A stretch of DNA of 42,043 nt from Akkermansiaceae bacterium. GTDB taxonomy: Bacteria; Verrucomicrobiota; Verrucomicrobiia; Verrucomicrobiales; Akkermansiaceae. The stretch is taken from assembly GCA_903919975.1 (NCBI GenBank), contig CAIXKE010000098.1, positions 1 through 42,043 of the forward strand, given 5' to 3'. A program made the translations under genes and the position numbers. Position 1 is the stretch's first letter. Every line of letters begins with the position of its first letter. Positions 34,004 through 41,915 of the stretch are shown one piece after another. The notes below the pieces were generated by a model that saw only the letters and a list, made by a program, of their open reading frames with translations, was not told where the DNA came from and did no database searches.

Positions 34004-35704
34004 ATGAGAAAACACAGCATCACTCGTAACGGGCTTTGGAATGCGGCACGGGCCGGCGGCATCGCGCTGCTTTTGGCGGGGACACCCTGCTGGGCACAAT
34101 CGGCCAAAGTGGCCGAAGTGGCCGCAAAATCCGTGAAGATCACTGCGGATCTGGCCAAAAAAGAAGTGGCAGCGGGATTCCGTTTGGTGGATGCGGTGGA
34201 TGTGACGTCGGTGACCGCTGTGGCGGAAGGCTTGGCGGAGCCCGTAACTGCGACGTGGGAGGCCTGGGAGGGAGCCAAGTCTCCGGCTTGTGCGTGGATG
34301 GTGGTGGTGGACACCAGCAATCCGGCACGGGCGAAGACGATCGATGCCTGCAAGGAAGCGGTGCGCGGATTCCTCACCGGAATGCCAAAGGGGGATGCTG
34401 TGGCGATTTATGGTTTGGCTAGGGATTTGGAACAGGTTGTGCCCTTTGGCACTAATCCGGACGATGCTCTAGCTGGAGTGTCCACCATCAAGGCGGATGG
34501 GGACGGATCCAAGACGACGCTCATTTATCAAAACCTCCGCGAGGCGCTGGGCAAGCTCTCGGGGCGGGAGGAGCCGCGCAAGGCGGTCCTTCTGATCACC
34601 GACGCAAAGGATGAAACTCCTGGTGGCCCCGCCGCCCAGGAAATCGAAAAAACCAAGCTGATTAAGGCCGCCAAGGACGCAGGGGTGGTGGTCCATTGTA
34701 TGGGATACGCGGAGACACTCGATGACCAGCGATACTTTGGCGCGCTCAAGGAGATCGCCGCCCAAACGGATGGGCTGTATTTCCAAGCCTCTGTCGGCAG
34801 CAAGGATCTGCCTAAGGGAGCGATCGGTCTGCTTCGCGGAGTGATGCACGGCGCGGGCGTGGCACATGTGGATGTTTCAAAACTGGAGAAAGCAGCGGCG
34901 ATCACGGTCACGGCCAAGACTGCGGTTGGCAGCGAGGCGGTGGTGAAAATTCCTGTGAGCAAGGTGGCGGAAGCCCTGGGTGCGTCCCCTGCCGACCTTG
35001 CTAAACTGGCGAAGGAGAAGGAAATCGCAGACAAAGCAGCGGCCGACAAACTGGCGAAAGAGAAGGAAATCGCAGACAAGGCAGCTGCCGACAAAATCGC
35101 GAAAGAGAAGGAAATCGCGGACAAGGCGGCGGCCGACAAACTCACGAAGGAGAAGGAAGACGCGGACAAGGCAGCGGCTGAAACAAAAGCGGCTGAAGAA
35201 AAAAAACGCCTTTGGATGATGGTGGGGGCCGGAGTGCTGCTGATCATCATTCTAGCAGCGATTCTCATGGTGCGGGCTTCCCGCCAGCGCGCCGCAGAGC
35301 AAGCGCGGCTGGATGAAGCGGCACGGATAGCCGATGAGGAACGTTCGGCGGAGGATGCGCGGCGCGCGGAAGCGGCCAAACGCGCTGAGGAAACCAAGAA
35401 AGCGGATAGCAAACCACTCGCTTGGCTGGAAATGTGCGATGCCCAACAAACCCGCCACCCGGTGCGGATTCCCAGTTTGAAGATCGGTCGCGGCCAGCAC
35501 AATGATTTCGTCCTACGCAACGACAGCATTTCCGGCAATCACTGTGTCCTAAACAGCAATCGGGACGGCCAGTGGAGCGTCACGGATCTCAACTCCGGAA
35601 ATGGTGTGGTTCTCAATGGTGAGAGCGTCCAGCAAGCCGAACTCCGCCACGGCGATACCATCGAACTGGGCGAGCTGAAAATGCGTTTCCTGTTGCGCGC
35701 TTGA
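34004..35704 (+). CDS. Membrane protein with periplasmic VWA and cytosolic FHA domain
   Basis: 566 aa. Signal peptide (about 1-31, ending TPCWAQS); VWA-type domain (about 95-290; WMVVVDTSNPARAKTID, RKAVLLITDAKDE), whose metal motif DTSNP departs from DxSxS; four 15-residue repeats of type AKEKEIADKAAADKL (336-395); a membrane helix (about 402-424); a short Ala/Arg/Glu coiled coil; and a C-terminal FHA domain (about 485-566; IGRGQHNDFVLRND, ISGNHCVL, LNSGNGVVLNG). In the FHA domain the Gly-Arg and Asn-Gly are kept, while the usual SRxH reads SGNH. Expected topology: VWA outside, FHA inside, so phosphothreonine recognition in the cytosol may be linked to a periplasmic event. First gene of the eight-gene cluster. 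Confidence 0.9.
   Translation: MRKHSITRNGLWNAARAGGIALLLAGTPCWAQSAKVAEVAAKSVKITADLAKKEVAAGFRLVDAVDVTSVTAVAEGLAEPVTATWEAWEGAKSPACAWMVVVDTSNPARAKTIDACKEAVRGFLTGMPKGDAVAIYGLARDLEQVVPFGTNPDDALAGVSTIKADGDGSKTTLIYQNLREALGKLSGREEPRKAVLLITDAKDETPGGPAAQEIEKTKLIKAAKDAGVVVHCMGYAETLDDQRYFGALKEIAAQTDGLYFQASVGSKDLPKGAIGLLRGVMHGAGVAHVDVSKLEKAAAITVTAKTAVGSEAVVKIPVSKVAEALGASPADLAKLAKEKEIADKAAADKLAKEKEIADKAAADKIAKEKEIADKAAADKLTKEKEDADKAAAETKAAEEKKRLWMMVGAGVLLIIILAAILMVRASRQRAAEQARLDEAARIADEERSAEDARRAEAAKRAEETKKADSKPLAWLEMCDAQQTRHPVRIPSLKIGRGQHNDFVLRNDSISGNHCVLNSNRDGQWSVTDLNSGNGVVLNGESVQQAELRHGDTIELGELKMRFLLRA
35009..35188 (+). repeat. Four 45-bp repeats in the VWA-FHA gene
   Basis: Four in-frame tandem units encode AKEKEIADKAAADKL with few changes; the fourth has diverged (TKEKEDADKAAAETK). 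They form a charged helix just before the membrane segment. Confidence 0.9.
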
Positions 35705-35732
35705 TTGATGTCCCTCAAATCCCGCCACATTG

Positions 35733-36119
35733 ATGTCTCAGGAAATTCGAACCTATCTGGTAGGTCGCCGCAATAGCGCGATCTCGTGTGACATTGCTTT
35801 GCCGGAGAGTGAAAAATCGGTGAGCCGCAAGCATCTGGAGCTAACCGTCACTGCCACTGGGCAATGCTATGTCGTGCATGTTCATCCGCAAAACACCACC
35901 AAGGTGCAAACCCGCGATGGAGCTTGGATGCAGGTCAGCCAAGACTATGTGGAGATCGATGCGCCTCTCATGCTGGGCAACTATCGGACCACTGCGCGGC
36001 AGCTTCTCGCCATGGTGGGGTCATCGCCGCAACAGTCATCGCCCGAGGCTCACCAACCGCCTTCCGGCGGCGGGCAGGTGGAGTGGGATCCCGAGCGCGG
36101 AACCTTTCTGCAACGCTGA
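35733..36119 (+). CDS. Small FHA-domain protein
   Basis: 128 aa from the ATG at 35733, 28 bases after the VWA-FHA gene (a TTG one codon earlier is in frame). The first 95 residues are an FHA domain: YLVGRRNSAISCDIAL, then SVSRKHLEL with the phosphothreonine-contacting Ser-Arg-x-His, and HPQNTTKVQTRDG with the Asn-Thr turn. The tail is rich in Pro, Gln and Ser and ends VEWDPERGTFLQR. It is soluble and lacks any other domain, so it is probably an adaptor that binds a phosphorylated partner of this locus. Confidence 0.85.
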   Translation: MSQEIRTYLVGRRNSAISCDIALPESEKSVSRKHLELTVTATGQCYVVHVHPQNTTKVQTRDGAWMQVSQDYVEIDAPLMLGNYRTTARQLLAMVGSSPQQSSPEAHQPPSGGGQVEWDPERGTFLQR

Positions 36120-36158
36120 ACGATCAGCATCACTAACCAGCACCTTTTCCTTTCACTC

Positions 36159-37046
36159 ATGAGCCAAGCCGCCCAATCCGTCCGGACCCGAGAAACACTC
36201 GGCAGTGTAGAGCGTTTCTGGACGCTGGTGCTGGCAGGCTGTCTGGGCGTGGGTTTCGTGGTGATGCTGAATCTCATCGGTCCACTGCAATTCAAAACCA
36301 CCATGCCATCGGGCAAGGAAGTGGTGAGCGTGGATTTGAGCCGCATTTTGGTGGATTGGACGTATTACACGGATGAGGAAAACCGCGTGATCGACGAGCG
36401 CAATCCACTTTCCGTGCAGGCCTTCATGTGGGTGGCGATGTTCATCGGCATGGGTGAGTTATGGATCCGCTGGCGGGCCTTGCGCTCCGAGCGAATGTTG
36501 CTGCATGCCGGTCTGCTGCCTGAGGACGAGCGCAGCCTGCTCACCGCTGAGGATCTGCGTCCGATCTATCTTCACGCCCGTGGACTTTCACGCAGTTCCA
36601 CGCTGCCAGTGCTGGTGCGCCGCTTGTCGATGGAATTCAGGAAATCCAAATCGATCGACCGTGTGAACGGATTGTTGGATACCAGTCTGGAGTTATTCCT
36701 CCATCAACTCGACCTCCGCTACACGCTGATGCGCTATTTGGTGTGGGTGATCCCGACTCTTGGTTTCGTTGGCACGGTCATCGGGATCGCCAGCGCGATG
36801 TCCTTTGCCGGTAGTGGCGCGGTGGAAATGGAAAATTTGTTAGCCCCAACCACCCAGAGACTGGCCGTGGCTTTCTACACCACGCTGGTCGCCCTGTTAC
36901 AAAGCGGCGTGCTGGTGCTGGGCATGAACTCGCTGCAAGCCGGTGAGGAAAAAGTGATCAACGACGCCGGGCAATATTGCCTTGAAAACTTGGTCATGCG
37001 CCTGATGGAGCCCGGCCAACTGGAAGCCGCTAAGGGAAAGCACTAA
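36159..37046 (+). CDS. MotA/TolQ/ExbB-like proton-channel family protein
   Basis: 295 aa with four predicted membrane helices (about 22-42, 84-104, 190-216 and 234-258). The paired helices three and four carry the family hallmark: VIPTLGFVGTVIGIASAM and LAVAFYTTLVALLQSG, as in MotA, TolQ, ExbB and ZorA. Between helices two and three lies a cytosolic segment of about 80 residues that could receive the input. Such proteins form a pentamer around a dimer of MotB/TolR-type helices and use the ion gradient to move them. The likely partner is the VWA protein at 38619, which has a matching N-terminal helix. It starts 39 bases after the FHA gene. Confidence 0.9.
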   Translation: MSQAAQSVRTRETLGSVERFWTLVLAGCLGVGFVVMLNLIGPLQFKTTMPSGKEVVSVDLSRILVDWTYYTDEENRVIDERNPLSVQAFMWVAMFIGMGELWIRWRALRSERMLLHAGLLPEDERSLLTAEDLRPIYLHARGLSRSSTLPVLVRRLSMEFRKSKSIDRVNGLLDTSLELFLHQLDLRYTLMRYLVWVIPTLGFVGTVIGIASAMSFAGSGAVEMENLLAPTTQRLAVAFYTTLVALLQSGVLVLGMNSLQAGEEKVINDAGQYCLENLVMRLMEPGQLEAAKGKH

Positions 37047-37139
37047 ATTTTAAGCACTAAATCCGAAACGATAGAAGAGATAGAAACTAATACCGACTTG
37101 CCGAGACTGAAAACTTGAAACCTTAACTACCCCACCACC

Positions 37140-37757
37140 ATGAGCGATCCCAATGACAAAACCCGCCTGATCCGGCGCAGCTCCGGCGATGCTGGCGCAA
37201 CACCAACACCCGCCCCATCCTATCGCCCGCGAGATCCTGAGGAAACGGTTTATGGCGGAAGCGCCGCTGCCGGAACACCGGATCAAACCCGCATTATTCG
37301 TCGCGATGATCCCGCAGCTAAGGCGGCCCCGCCAGCAGATGACAAAACCGTCTTGGTGCGGCGTTCTTCATCTAGCGTAGCCGGAGTTGTTAGCCCGGCG
37401 GAAGATTTGCCTGAAGGACCGGTGGTCGGTTGGCTGGTCGTGGTGGAAGGCCCGGGCCGCGGGAAATCCGTCACGCTCGGCTATGGCATGAACACCATTG
37501 GTCGCGAGCCGGGTAACCGCGCCTGCCTGCCCTTCGGCGACATGCAGATTTCCCGCACCAAGCACGCCACCCTCACCTACGATCCACGCGGCAGGAAATT
37601 CTTCATCCAACACGGGGAATCCACCAACCTCACGTATGTGGGTGAATCTCCAGTGCTCGCACCACTGGAACTCAAATCCGGCGAACTCATCCGACTTGGC
37701 GACACCACGGTGCTCAAGTTCATCCCGCTCTGTGGCGATGACTTCAACTGGGACTGA
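37140..37757 (+). CDS. FHA-domain protein with repeated phospho-acceptor-like motifs
   Basis: 205 aa. The N-terminal 80 residues are disordered and hold DKTRLIRR (6-13), DQTRIIRR (48-55) and DKTVLVRR (68-75), three near-copies of one motif with a central Thr (Thr8, Thr50, Thr70), plus EETVYGG (Thr36). The C-terminal FHA domain (about 97-197) is complete: TIGREPGN, ISRTKHATL and GESTNLTYVG, with Arg122, Ser138, Arg139, His142 and Asn163. In GarA and OdhI a kinase phosphorylates an N-terminal Thr that is then bound by the FHA domain; here three or four sites suggest a multivalent kinase substrate. It overlaps the next gene by 20 bases. Confidence 0.9.
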   Translation: MSDPNDKTRLIRRSSGDAGATPTPAPSYRPRDPEETVYGGSAAAGTPDQTRIIRRDDPAAKAAPPADDKTVLVRRSSSSVAGVVSPAEDLPEGPVVGWLVVVEGPGRGKSVTLGYGMNTIGREPGNRACLPFGDMQISRTKHATLTYDPRGRKFFIQHGESTNLTYVGESPVLAPLELKSGELIRLGDTTVLKFIPLCGDDFNWD

Positions 37758-38589
37758 AGCACCCGGAGCTAACGAGCTTCCGGACATGCCGCCACCTTTG
37801 TCACTCACTGGTGACGGGCTGGTGGAGGGTCGTGATTTCGCAGGCCGCCAATCCCAGGGCGCACGTGAGGTGCAAGAAGACAGCTATGGAGTGATGCCAC
37901 GTGTGGAATTCGCTGGTGCCCCAGATGATTTATTCTTGGTGGTGGCGGATGGCATGGGCGGACACGCAGCTGGCGAGGTGGCCAGCTCGCTGGCGGTGCA
38001 GACTTTTGCGGAAACATTTCTAGAATCCGGCACCGCCTGCGATTCCGGGCGATTGTGGGATTGCTTGGAGGAGGCGAATCGCCGCATCGCCTGCGAACTT
38101 GAATCCCGCGGCGATGCCGTGCAAGGCATGGGGACCACTCTGCTTGCCGTGTTACTGCGCGACCACTCTGTGCGCTGGATGAGCGTGGGTGATTCGCCTC
38201 TCTATCTGGTGCGCGGCCACGAGCTGCACCGGCTCAACCGCATCCACTCGAAGGCCACCGAACTGGCGGAAAAAGTCCAGGCCGGCGAGATCACCGAGGA
38301 ACAGGCGCGCACGGACCCCACCCGTCACACGCTACTCTCTGCCCTCATCGGTGAGGCGATTTATGATGTCGATGATCCTCTTCCTGTGGAACTGATGGCG
38401 GGTGATGTGCTCATCGCTGCGACCGATGGCATCGAAACTCTCACTCACGAGGAAATCGCCGCCGTGGTTTCCAGTCTCCAGGAAGCGGAGGCCTCTGCTC
38501 TTGCCGAGGGCCTGCTACAGGCGGTGCAAAGCAAGCAGTTTCCCAAACAGGACAACACCACCGTCGTGGTGGTGCGCATGCCCGCCTGA
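37738..38589 (+). CDS. PP2C-type Ser/Thr phosphatase
   Basis: 283 aa from the ATG at 37738, overlapping the FHA gene end by 20 bases; the frame is open further upstream inside that gene but reads as noise, and Met17 at 37786 is an alternative. PP2C motifs in order: GAREVQEDSYG (Asp48), LVVADGMGGHAAGE (Asp71), GMGTTLLAVLL, WMSVGDSPLYLVR, ITEEQARTDPTRHTL, IAATDGIETL (Asp230) and NTTVVVVRMP close to the end. These supply the Asp residues for two metal ions, so it should be active. No membrane helix: cytosolic. Expected to remove phosphate from Thr of the FHA partners and kinases. Confidence 0.93.
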   Translation: MTSTGTEAPGANELPDMPPPLSLTGDGLVEGRDFAGRQSQGAREVQEDSYGVMPRVEFAGAPDDLFLVVADGMGGHAAGEVASSLAVQTFAETFLESGTACDSGRLWDCLEEANRRIACELESRGDAVQGMGTTLLAVLLRDHSVRWMSVGDSPLYLVRGHELHRLNRIHSKATELAEKVQAGEITEEQARTDPTRHTLLSALIGEAIYDVDDPLPVELMAGDVLIAATDGIETLTHEEIAAVVSSLQEAEASALAEGLLQAVQSKQFPKQDNTTVVVVRMPA

Positions 38590-38618
38590 ACTAACAAACT
38601 TCAACGATCCCAAGACCC

Positions 38619-39470
38619 ATGCTACGCAGGAACCGAGAGATCGTTATTTTCAACTTGTCTGCCATCGACTTGTTCTGCTCGGGCATGGGAGCGGTGATGG
38701 TCCTGATGGTTTTGTTGATGCCGTATTACAAGAAAAAGGATCCGGTGCCGCCCGAGCCTCCACCTCCGGCACCCGTAGTGGTGGTCACTCCGCCCGCACC
38801 GCCGGTTCCCGAGCCGCCCCCCGTGGTGGTGATTCCGCCCGCCCCCACTCCGCCCAAGCCCGTGCCGCATCCAAGCGTGTTGATCCATGATCTGGAACTC
38901 ATGATTGTGATCGATACCACCTCCAGCATGGGTGACCAGATCGACGACCTGCGGGGCACCTTGGGAACGATTATCAACGTGCTCTCGCGTCTCAGTAAGA
39001 ATCTCAAGGTGGGAGTGGTTGCTTATCGTGATGCTGGCGATGAATACGTCGTAAGAGGATTTCCCCTGCGTCGTGTTGAGACGGGGGGAGCGGGAATGAA
39101 AGAGCTTCGGGGATTCATTGACGGTATGAAAGCGGATGGGGGCGGTGATATACCCGAGGCGGTGACGGAGGCCATGCAGGCTGCGGCTCTTCCCAGTGCT
39201 GGCTGGACTCCGTTGGTGAAGCTCCCCGAGCGCTCCAGACAGATCATCCTGTTCGTGGCGGACGCACCAGGCCATGACAACATGGCATCCAAGTCCGGCC
39301 CCATCGCCAGTAGCTGGCAAGCGGGCGATGCCAGACGCGGCGTCTATTGCGCCGTGCCGACGGTTTCAGCCAGCTATTTCAAACCCCTCGCTGCTGCTGG
39401 TAAAGGTCACGTGGTGGCATGGACTGACATGCTAGGTGCCATTCTCGATGTGGTGATCGATCGAAAATAA
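38619..39470 (+). CDS. VWA protein with MotB/TolR-like membrane helix
   Basis: 283 aa. One membrane helix near the N-terminus (about 14-36) with a conserved-type Asp17 at its cytosolic edge: AIDLFCSGMGAVMVLMVLLM lines up with the MotB helix (AYADFMTAMMAFFLVMWLL), in which the Asp conducts protons. Then comes a Pro/Val-rich stalk (41-88) and a VWA domain (about 92-283) with MIDAS-type DTTSSMG (99-105) and GGGDIPEAV. Topology: N-terminus inside, VWA outside. Ordinary MotB/TolR proteins have OmpA-like or TolR domains here; a VWA in that place is unusual. Presumed partner of the MotA-like protein at 36159, two genes upstream. Confidence 0.85.
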   Translation: MLRRNREIVIFNLSAIDLFCSGMGAVMVLMVLLMPYYKKKDPVPPEPPPPAPVVVVTPPAPPVPEPPPVVVIPPAPTPPKPVPHPSVLIHDLELMIVIDTTSSMGDQIDDLRGTLGTIINVLSRLSKNLKVGVVAYRDAGDEYVVRGFPLRRVETGGAGMKELRGFIDGMKADGGGDIPEAVTEAMQAAALPSAGWTPLVKLPERSRQIILFVADAPGHDNMASKSGPIASSWQAGDARRGVYCAVPTVSASYFKPLAAAGKGHVVAWTDMLGAILDVVIDRK

Positions 39471-39482
39471 ATCCTTACTCTG

Positions 39483-40427
39483 ATGAAACAGTTCGATTCA
39501 ACATCCGAAGCTCATCCAGCGCCATCCAGACAGTGCCGGCTCTCAGTTGTCACATCCATCCATCAGGGAGCCCGCGATCATCAGGAAGACGCTTACGGTC
39601 ATTGGTTCGATGCGAAACACAAACGACTGTTCGCGGTGGTGGCGGACGGGGCCGGCGGTCATGGTGGTGGCGCGGAAGCAGCGCAGGCGGCATTGGAATC
39701 TTCCGCGAAAACCTGGAAACTTTCATCCGACAAGGCGTTTTCCGAACCTGAGGCTTTCCTAACGAAATGGATGGAGGTCGCGCATCTCGCCGTGAACGAG
39801 GCCGCCGCAAAGATTCACCGTTCCGCCCGCTCGGTGGTGGTTGCTTGCCTCACCGATGGCGAGACCGTCCATTGGGTGCACGCCGGAGACAGCCGCTTGC
39901 TGCGCTTTCAAGAGGGGAAACTCGTCGAGCGCACCCGCGATGATTCTGTGGTCCAGGTGTTGTTTGAGCGCGGTGAAATCACCGAAGAGGAAATGGGCAC
40001 CCATCCGGATCAGTCGCGATTGCTGCAATCGCTGGGCGGTGAAGATCCGCCCAGCCCGCGACATGGCAGCGCGGCACTTGAGGAAGGTGATGTATTGATC
40101 CTTTGTTCCGATGGTTTCTGGGAACACCTCAAACAAGCGGAGTTGGAAAAACTATCAGCGACGCCGCCCGCGAAAAGACAGCAGGCGCTGGATCAAGCCG
40201 TGGCGGAGGCCGTCCGCCGCGCGGGTGCCAAAGCGGATAACACAACGGCGGTGATGATTTCCTGCGAAGGTGAGGAAAAGACGAGGGGGCATCCCAGTTT
40301 CGGGCTCAGCTTATTACTCCTGATTGCAGCTATTGCTGGAGCCTGCGCCGCGTGGTGGTTGATGGAGAATCCCATGTGGCCCGGGCATCCTGCCCGGAGC
40401 CAAACCGAAAGATCACCCGAGCCATGA
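39483..40427 (+). CDS. Membrane-anchored PP2C-type Ser/Thr phosphatase
   Basis: 314 aa, 12 bases after the VWA gene. PP2C motifs: GARDHQEDAYG (Glu35, Asp36), AVVADGAGGHGGG (Asp55), VHWVHAGDSRLLRF, ITEEEMGTHPDQSRL, LILCSDGFWEHL and ADNTTAVMISC. It is a different subtype from the phosphatase at 37738 (Gly-Ala-Gly-Gly in place of Gly-Met-Gly-Gly). A single membrane helix (about 273-294) near the C-terminus anchors the enzyme to the inner face. The last 15 residues (WPGHPARSQTERSPEP) are translated from a REP-like palindrome. The stop overlaps the next start (ATGA). Confidence 0.92.
   Translation: MKQFDSTSEAHPAPSRQCRLSVVTSIHQGARDHQEDAYGHWFDAKHKRLFAVVADGAGGHGGGAEAAQAALESSAKTWKLSSDKAFSEPEAFLTKWMEVAHLAVNEAAAKIHRSARSVVVACLTDGETVHWVHAGDSRLLRFQEGKLVERTRDDSVVQVLFERGEITEEEMGTHPDQSRLLQSLGGEDPPSPRHGSAALEEGDVLILCSDGFWEHLKQAELEKLSATPPAKRQQALDQAVAEAVRRAGAKADNTTAVMISCEGEEKTRGHPSFGLSLLLLIAAIAGACAAWWLMENPMWPGHPARSQTERSPEP
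40381..40397. repeat. REP-like GC hairpin, copy 3, inside a coding region
   Basis: CCGGGCA, TCC, TGCCCGG. It matches the element at 264-281 over about 33 nt, including the flanking GTGG and AGCCAAA. It is part of the last codons of the membrane PP2C gene. Confidence 0.75.
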
Positions 40428-41755
40428 ATTCCCTACTGCATTCACTTATGACTCGTGCCATCTGCGGTATCGGCGCTTTGTTTCTAGCAATCGCAGATCA
40501 TTCCAGTGCCGCCAGCTCCGAGGACATCGCCAAGGAAATTCAGCAATGCACGGTGCGAGTGGTCGTTTTTGAGAAGGATAATATCCAAGGCCACGGCAGC
40601 GGTTTCTTCATTTCCAGTCAGGGACATGTGGCCACGAATCGACACGTGATTGAGAAAGCGGATTCGGCCGTCGTCGTATTCAGCGTGGGGGATCGCGTAT
40701 TCATTCGGTCCGCCGAACTGGTCACCACCAGCGCCACTGCGGATCTGGCCATTCTTAAAATTGATCCGCTGCCATCTGCCAAGGCGGTTAAAATCGCCAA
40801 CCTTGAACTGGCGGCGGGACAGGAAATCATGACCGTGGGTTTCCCCGGCGCACTGGATAGTGGCACCTGGGCCAGCCTCGACGGTGTGGAAATGACCGGC
40901 AAATCTGGTGAGGGCCGCATCACCACGGCCGAAGCCAGGAACGATTTCGTCCCGGCCGTCTTCCCCGGCGCGGTGGCCAAAAACCTCACGGATGCCGGCG
41001 TCCGCTTGGTGCTGCATTCCGCCAAAGTGAGCGGCGGCAACAGCGGCGGCCCGCTCATCGACGCGGAAGGCCGCGTTTGTGGTATCAACACCGCCTTGTT
41101 GCCCGCGTCCATGGCTGGCGTGGACTATCCGATTTCCATTCACTCCTCCGAACTCATCGCCCTTGCCCGGGCTCATTCGATTCCCATCGATGTCTCTTCC
41201 TCGAAGGCGTCTTCCCGCGGCAGTCTTTCCAGTATCCACCTCCTGCTCTACATCGTCATCGCCGCCTTTGCCGTGGTGATGTTCCTGATGGTGCTGCGCA
41301 AACCACGCGCCGTCATGGTGAACGCGATGTCTCATGTGGTCCGTTCGAGAAAGCATGCGCCAGCACCGCGTCAGCCAGCGTCCGCCTCTTCTCCTAACGG
41401 ATTTCCCGCGCCATCAGCGGCACGCGGTAGCATGCGCCTTCGCGGGCGCGATCCCCTGGGCCTCTCCTATGATCTCACTTTCAGTCCCGCCGACTTCCAA
41501 CGCCACGGCAAACGCTTGGTAATCGGTCGCAACAACGACCTCAGCCAGTTGGTCGTTTCGCACGACAGCGTTTCCCGCCAACATGCCACACTCATTTTAA
41601 ATGGCAGCTCCGTGCAAGTGGAGGACCGCAACTCAGGCAATGGCACCAAACTCAACGGCAGTGATCTCAGGGTCGGCCAGCCCGCCGTATCTCTCAATCC
41701 CGGCGACAAGCTCACCTTGGGCGAAGTCGATCTGATCTTCGAAATTTTCCACTGA
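40424..41755 (+). CDS. Transmembrane trypsin-like protease with cytosolic FHA domain
   Basis: 443 aa from the ATG at 40424, which overlaps the PP2C stop; an earlier in-frame start at 40352 is within that gene. Signal peptide (about 1-27, ending DHSSAASSE), then a DegP/trypsin-type serine protease domain (about 35-245): GHGSGFFISSQGHVATNRHVI with the His, TADLAILKID with the Asp and SGGNSGGPLID with the nucleophilic Ser. No PDZ domain. A membrane helix (about 265-288; LLLYIVIAAFAVVMFLM) leads to a cytosolic tail ending in an FHA domain (about 330-443; LVIGRNNDLSQLVVSHD, SVSRQHATL, DRNSGNGTKLNG), fully canonical. So a phosphothreonine signal inside could be linked with proteolysis outside. Confidence 0.93.
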   Translation: MNSLLHSLMTRAICGIGALFLAIADHSSAASSEDIAKEIQQCTVRVVVFEKDNIQGHGSGFFISSQGHVATNRHVIEKADSAVVVFSVGDRVFIRSAELVTTSATADLAILKIDPLPSAKAVKIANLELAAGQEIMTVGFPGALDSGTWASLDGVEMTGKSGEGRITTAEARNDFVPAVFPGAVAKNLTDAGVRLVLHSAKVSGGNSGGPLIDAEGRVCGINTALLPASMAGVDYPISIHSSELIALARAHSIPIDVSSSKASSRGSLSSIHLLLYIVIAAFAVVMFLMVLRKPRAVMVNAMSHVVRSRKHAPAPRQPASASSPNGFPAPSAARGSMRLRGRDPLGLSYDLTFSPADFQRHGKRLVIGRNNDLSQLVVSHDSVSRQHATLILNGSSVQVEDRNSGNGTKLNGSDLRVGQPAVSLNPGDKLTLGEVDLIFEIFH

Positions 41756-41759
41756 AGTC

Positions 41760-41915
41760 ATGGCCATCGATCACCCGCGCGATGCCCTGCCAACCGGCTA
41801 CCGGCTTGGCAGTTATGAAGTTCTGCGCTTGCTTGGCCGCGGTGGATCGGTGTGGAAAACTAAGCTGAAAAATCTCCACTGCCGCACTTCCCATTGCGGT
41901 CCAACCCGCCCATAG
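41760..41915 (+). pseudogene. Truncated Ser/Thr kinase (N-terminal end only)
   Basis: The frame starts four bases after the protease gene and reads LPTGYRLGSYEVLRLLGRGG, the start of a protein kinase up to its glycine loop, then changes to unrelated sequence (VWKTKLKNLHCRTS) and stops after 51 codons. It is of a different type from K1-K6 (GYRLGSYEVLR in place of GTRLEEFVIERV). Its position at the end of the FHA/PP2C/VWA cluster suggests that it was the cognate kinase. The break near 41840 coincides with an antisense ORF, so an insertion is likely; the rest could lie beyond the window. Confidence 0.65.

Noticed and set aside
34528..35538. 336-codon open frame on the minus strand, rich in Ser and Ala
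   Set aside because: It lies antisense to the VWA-FHA gene and its repeats; composition (long runs of Ser, Ala, Phe) mirrors the lysine/alanine codons of the other strand and shows no domain.
40484..41356. 290-codon open frame on the minus strand
   Set aside because: Antisense to the protease-FHA gene with intact triad; His/Gly-rich composition is a codon shadow.
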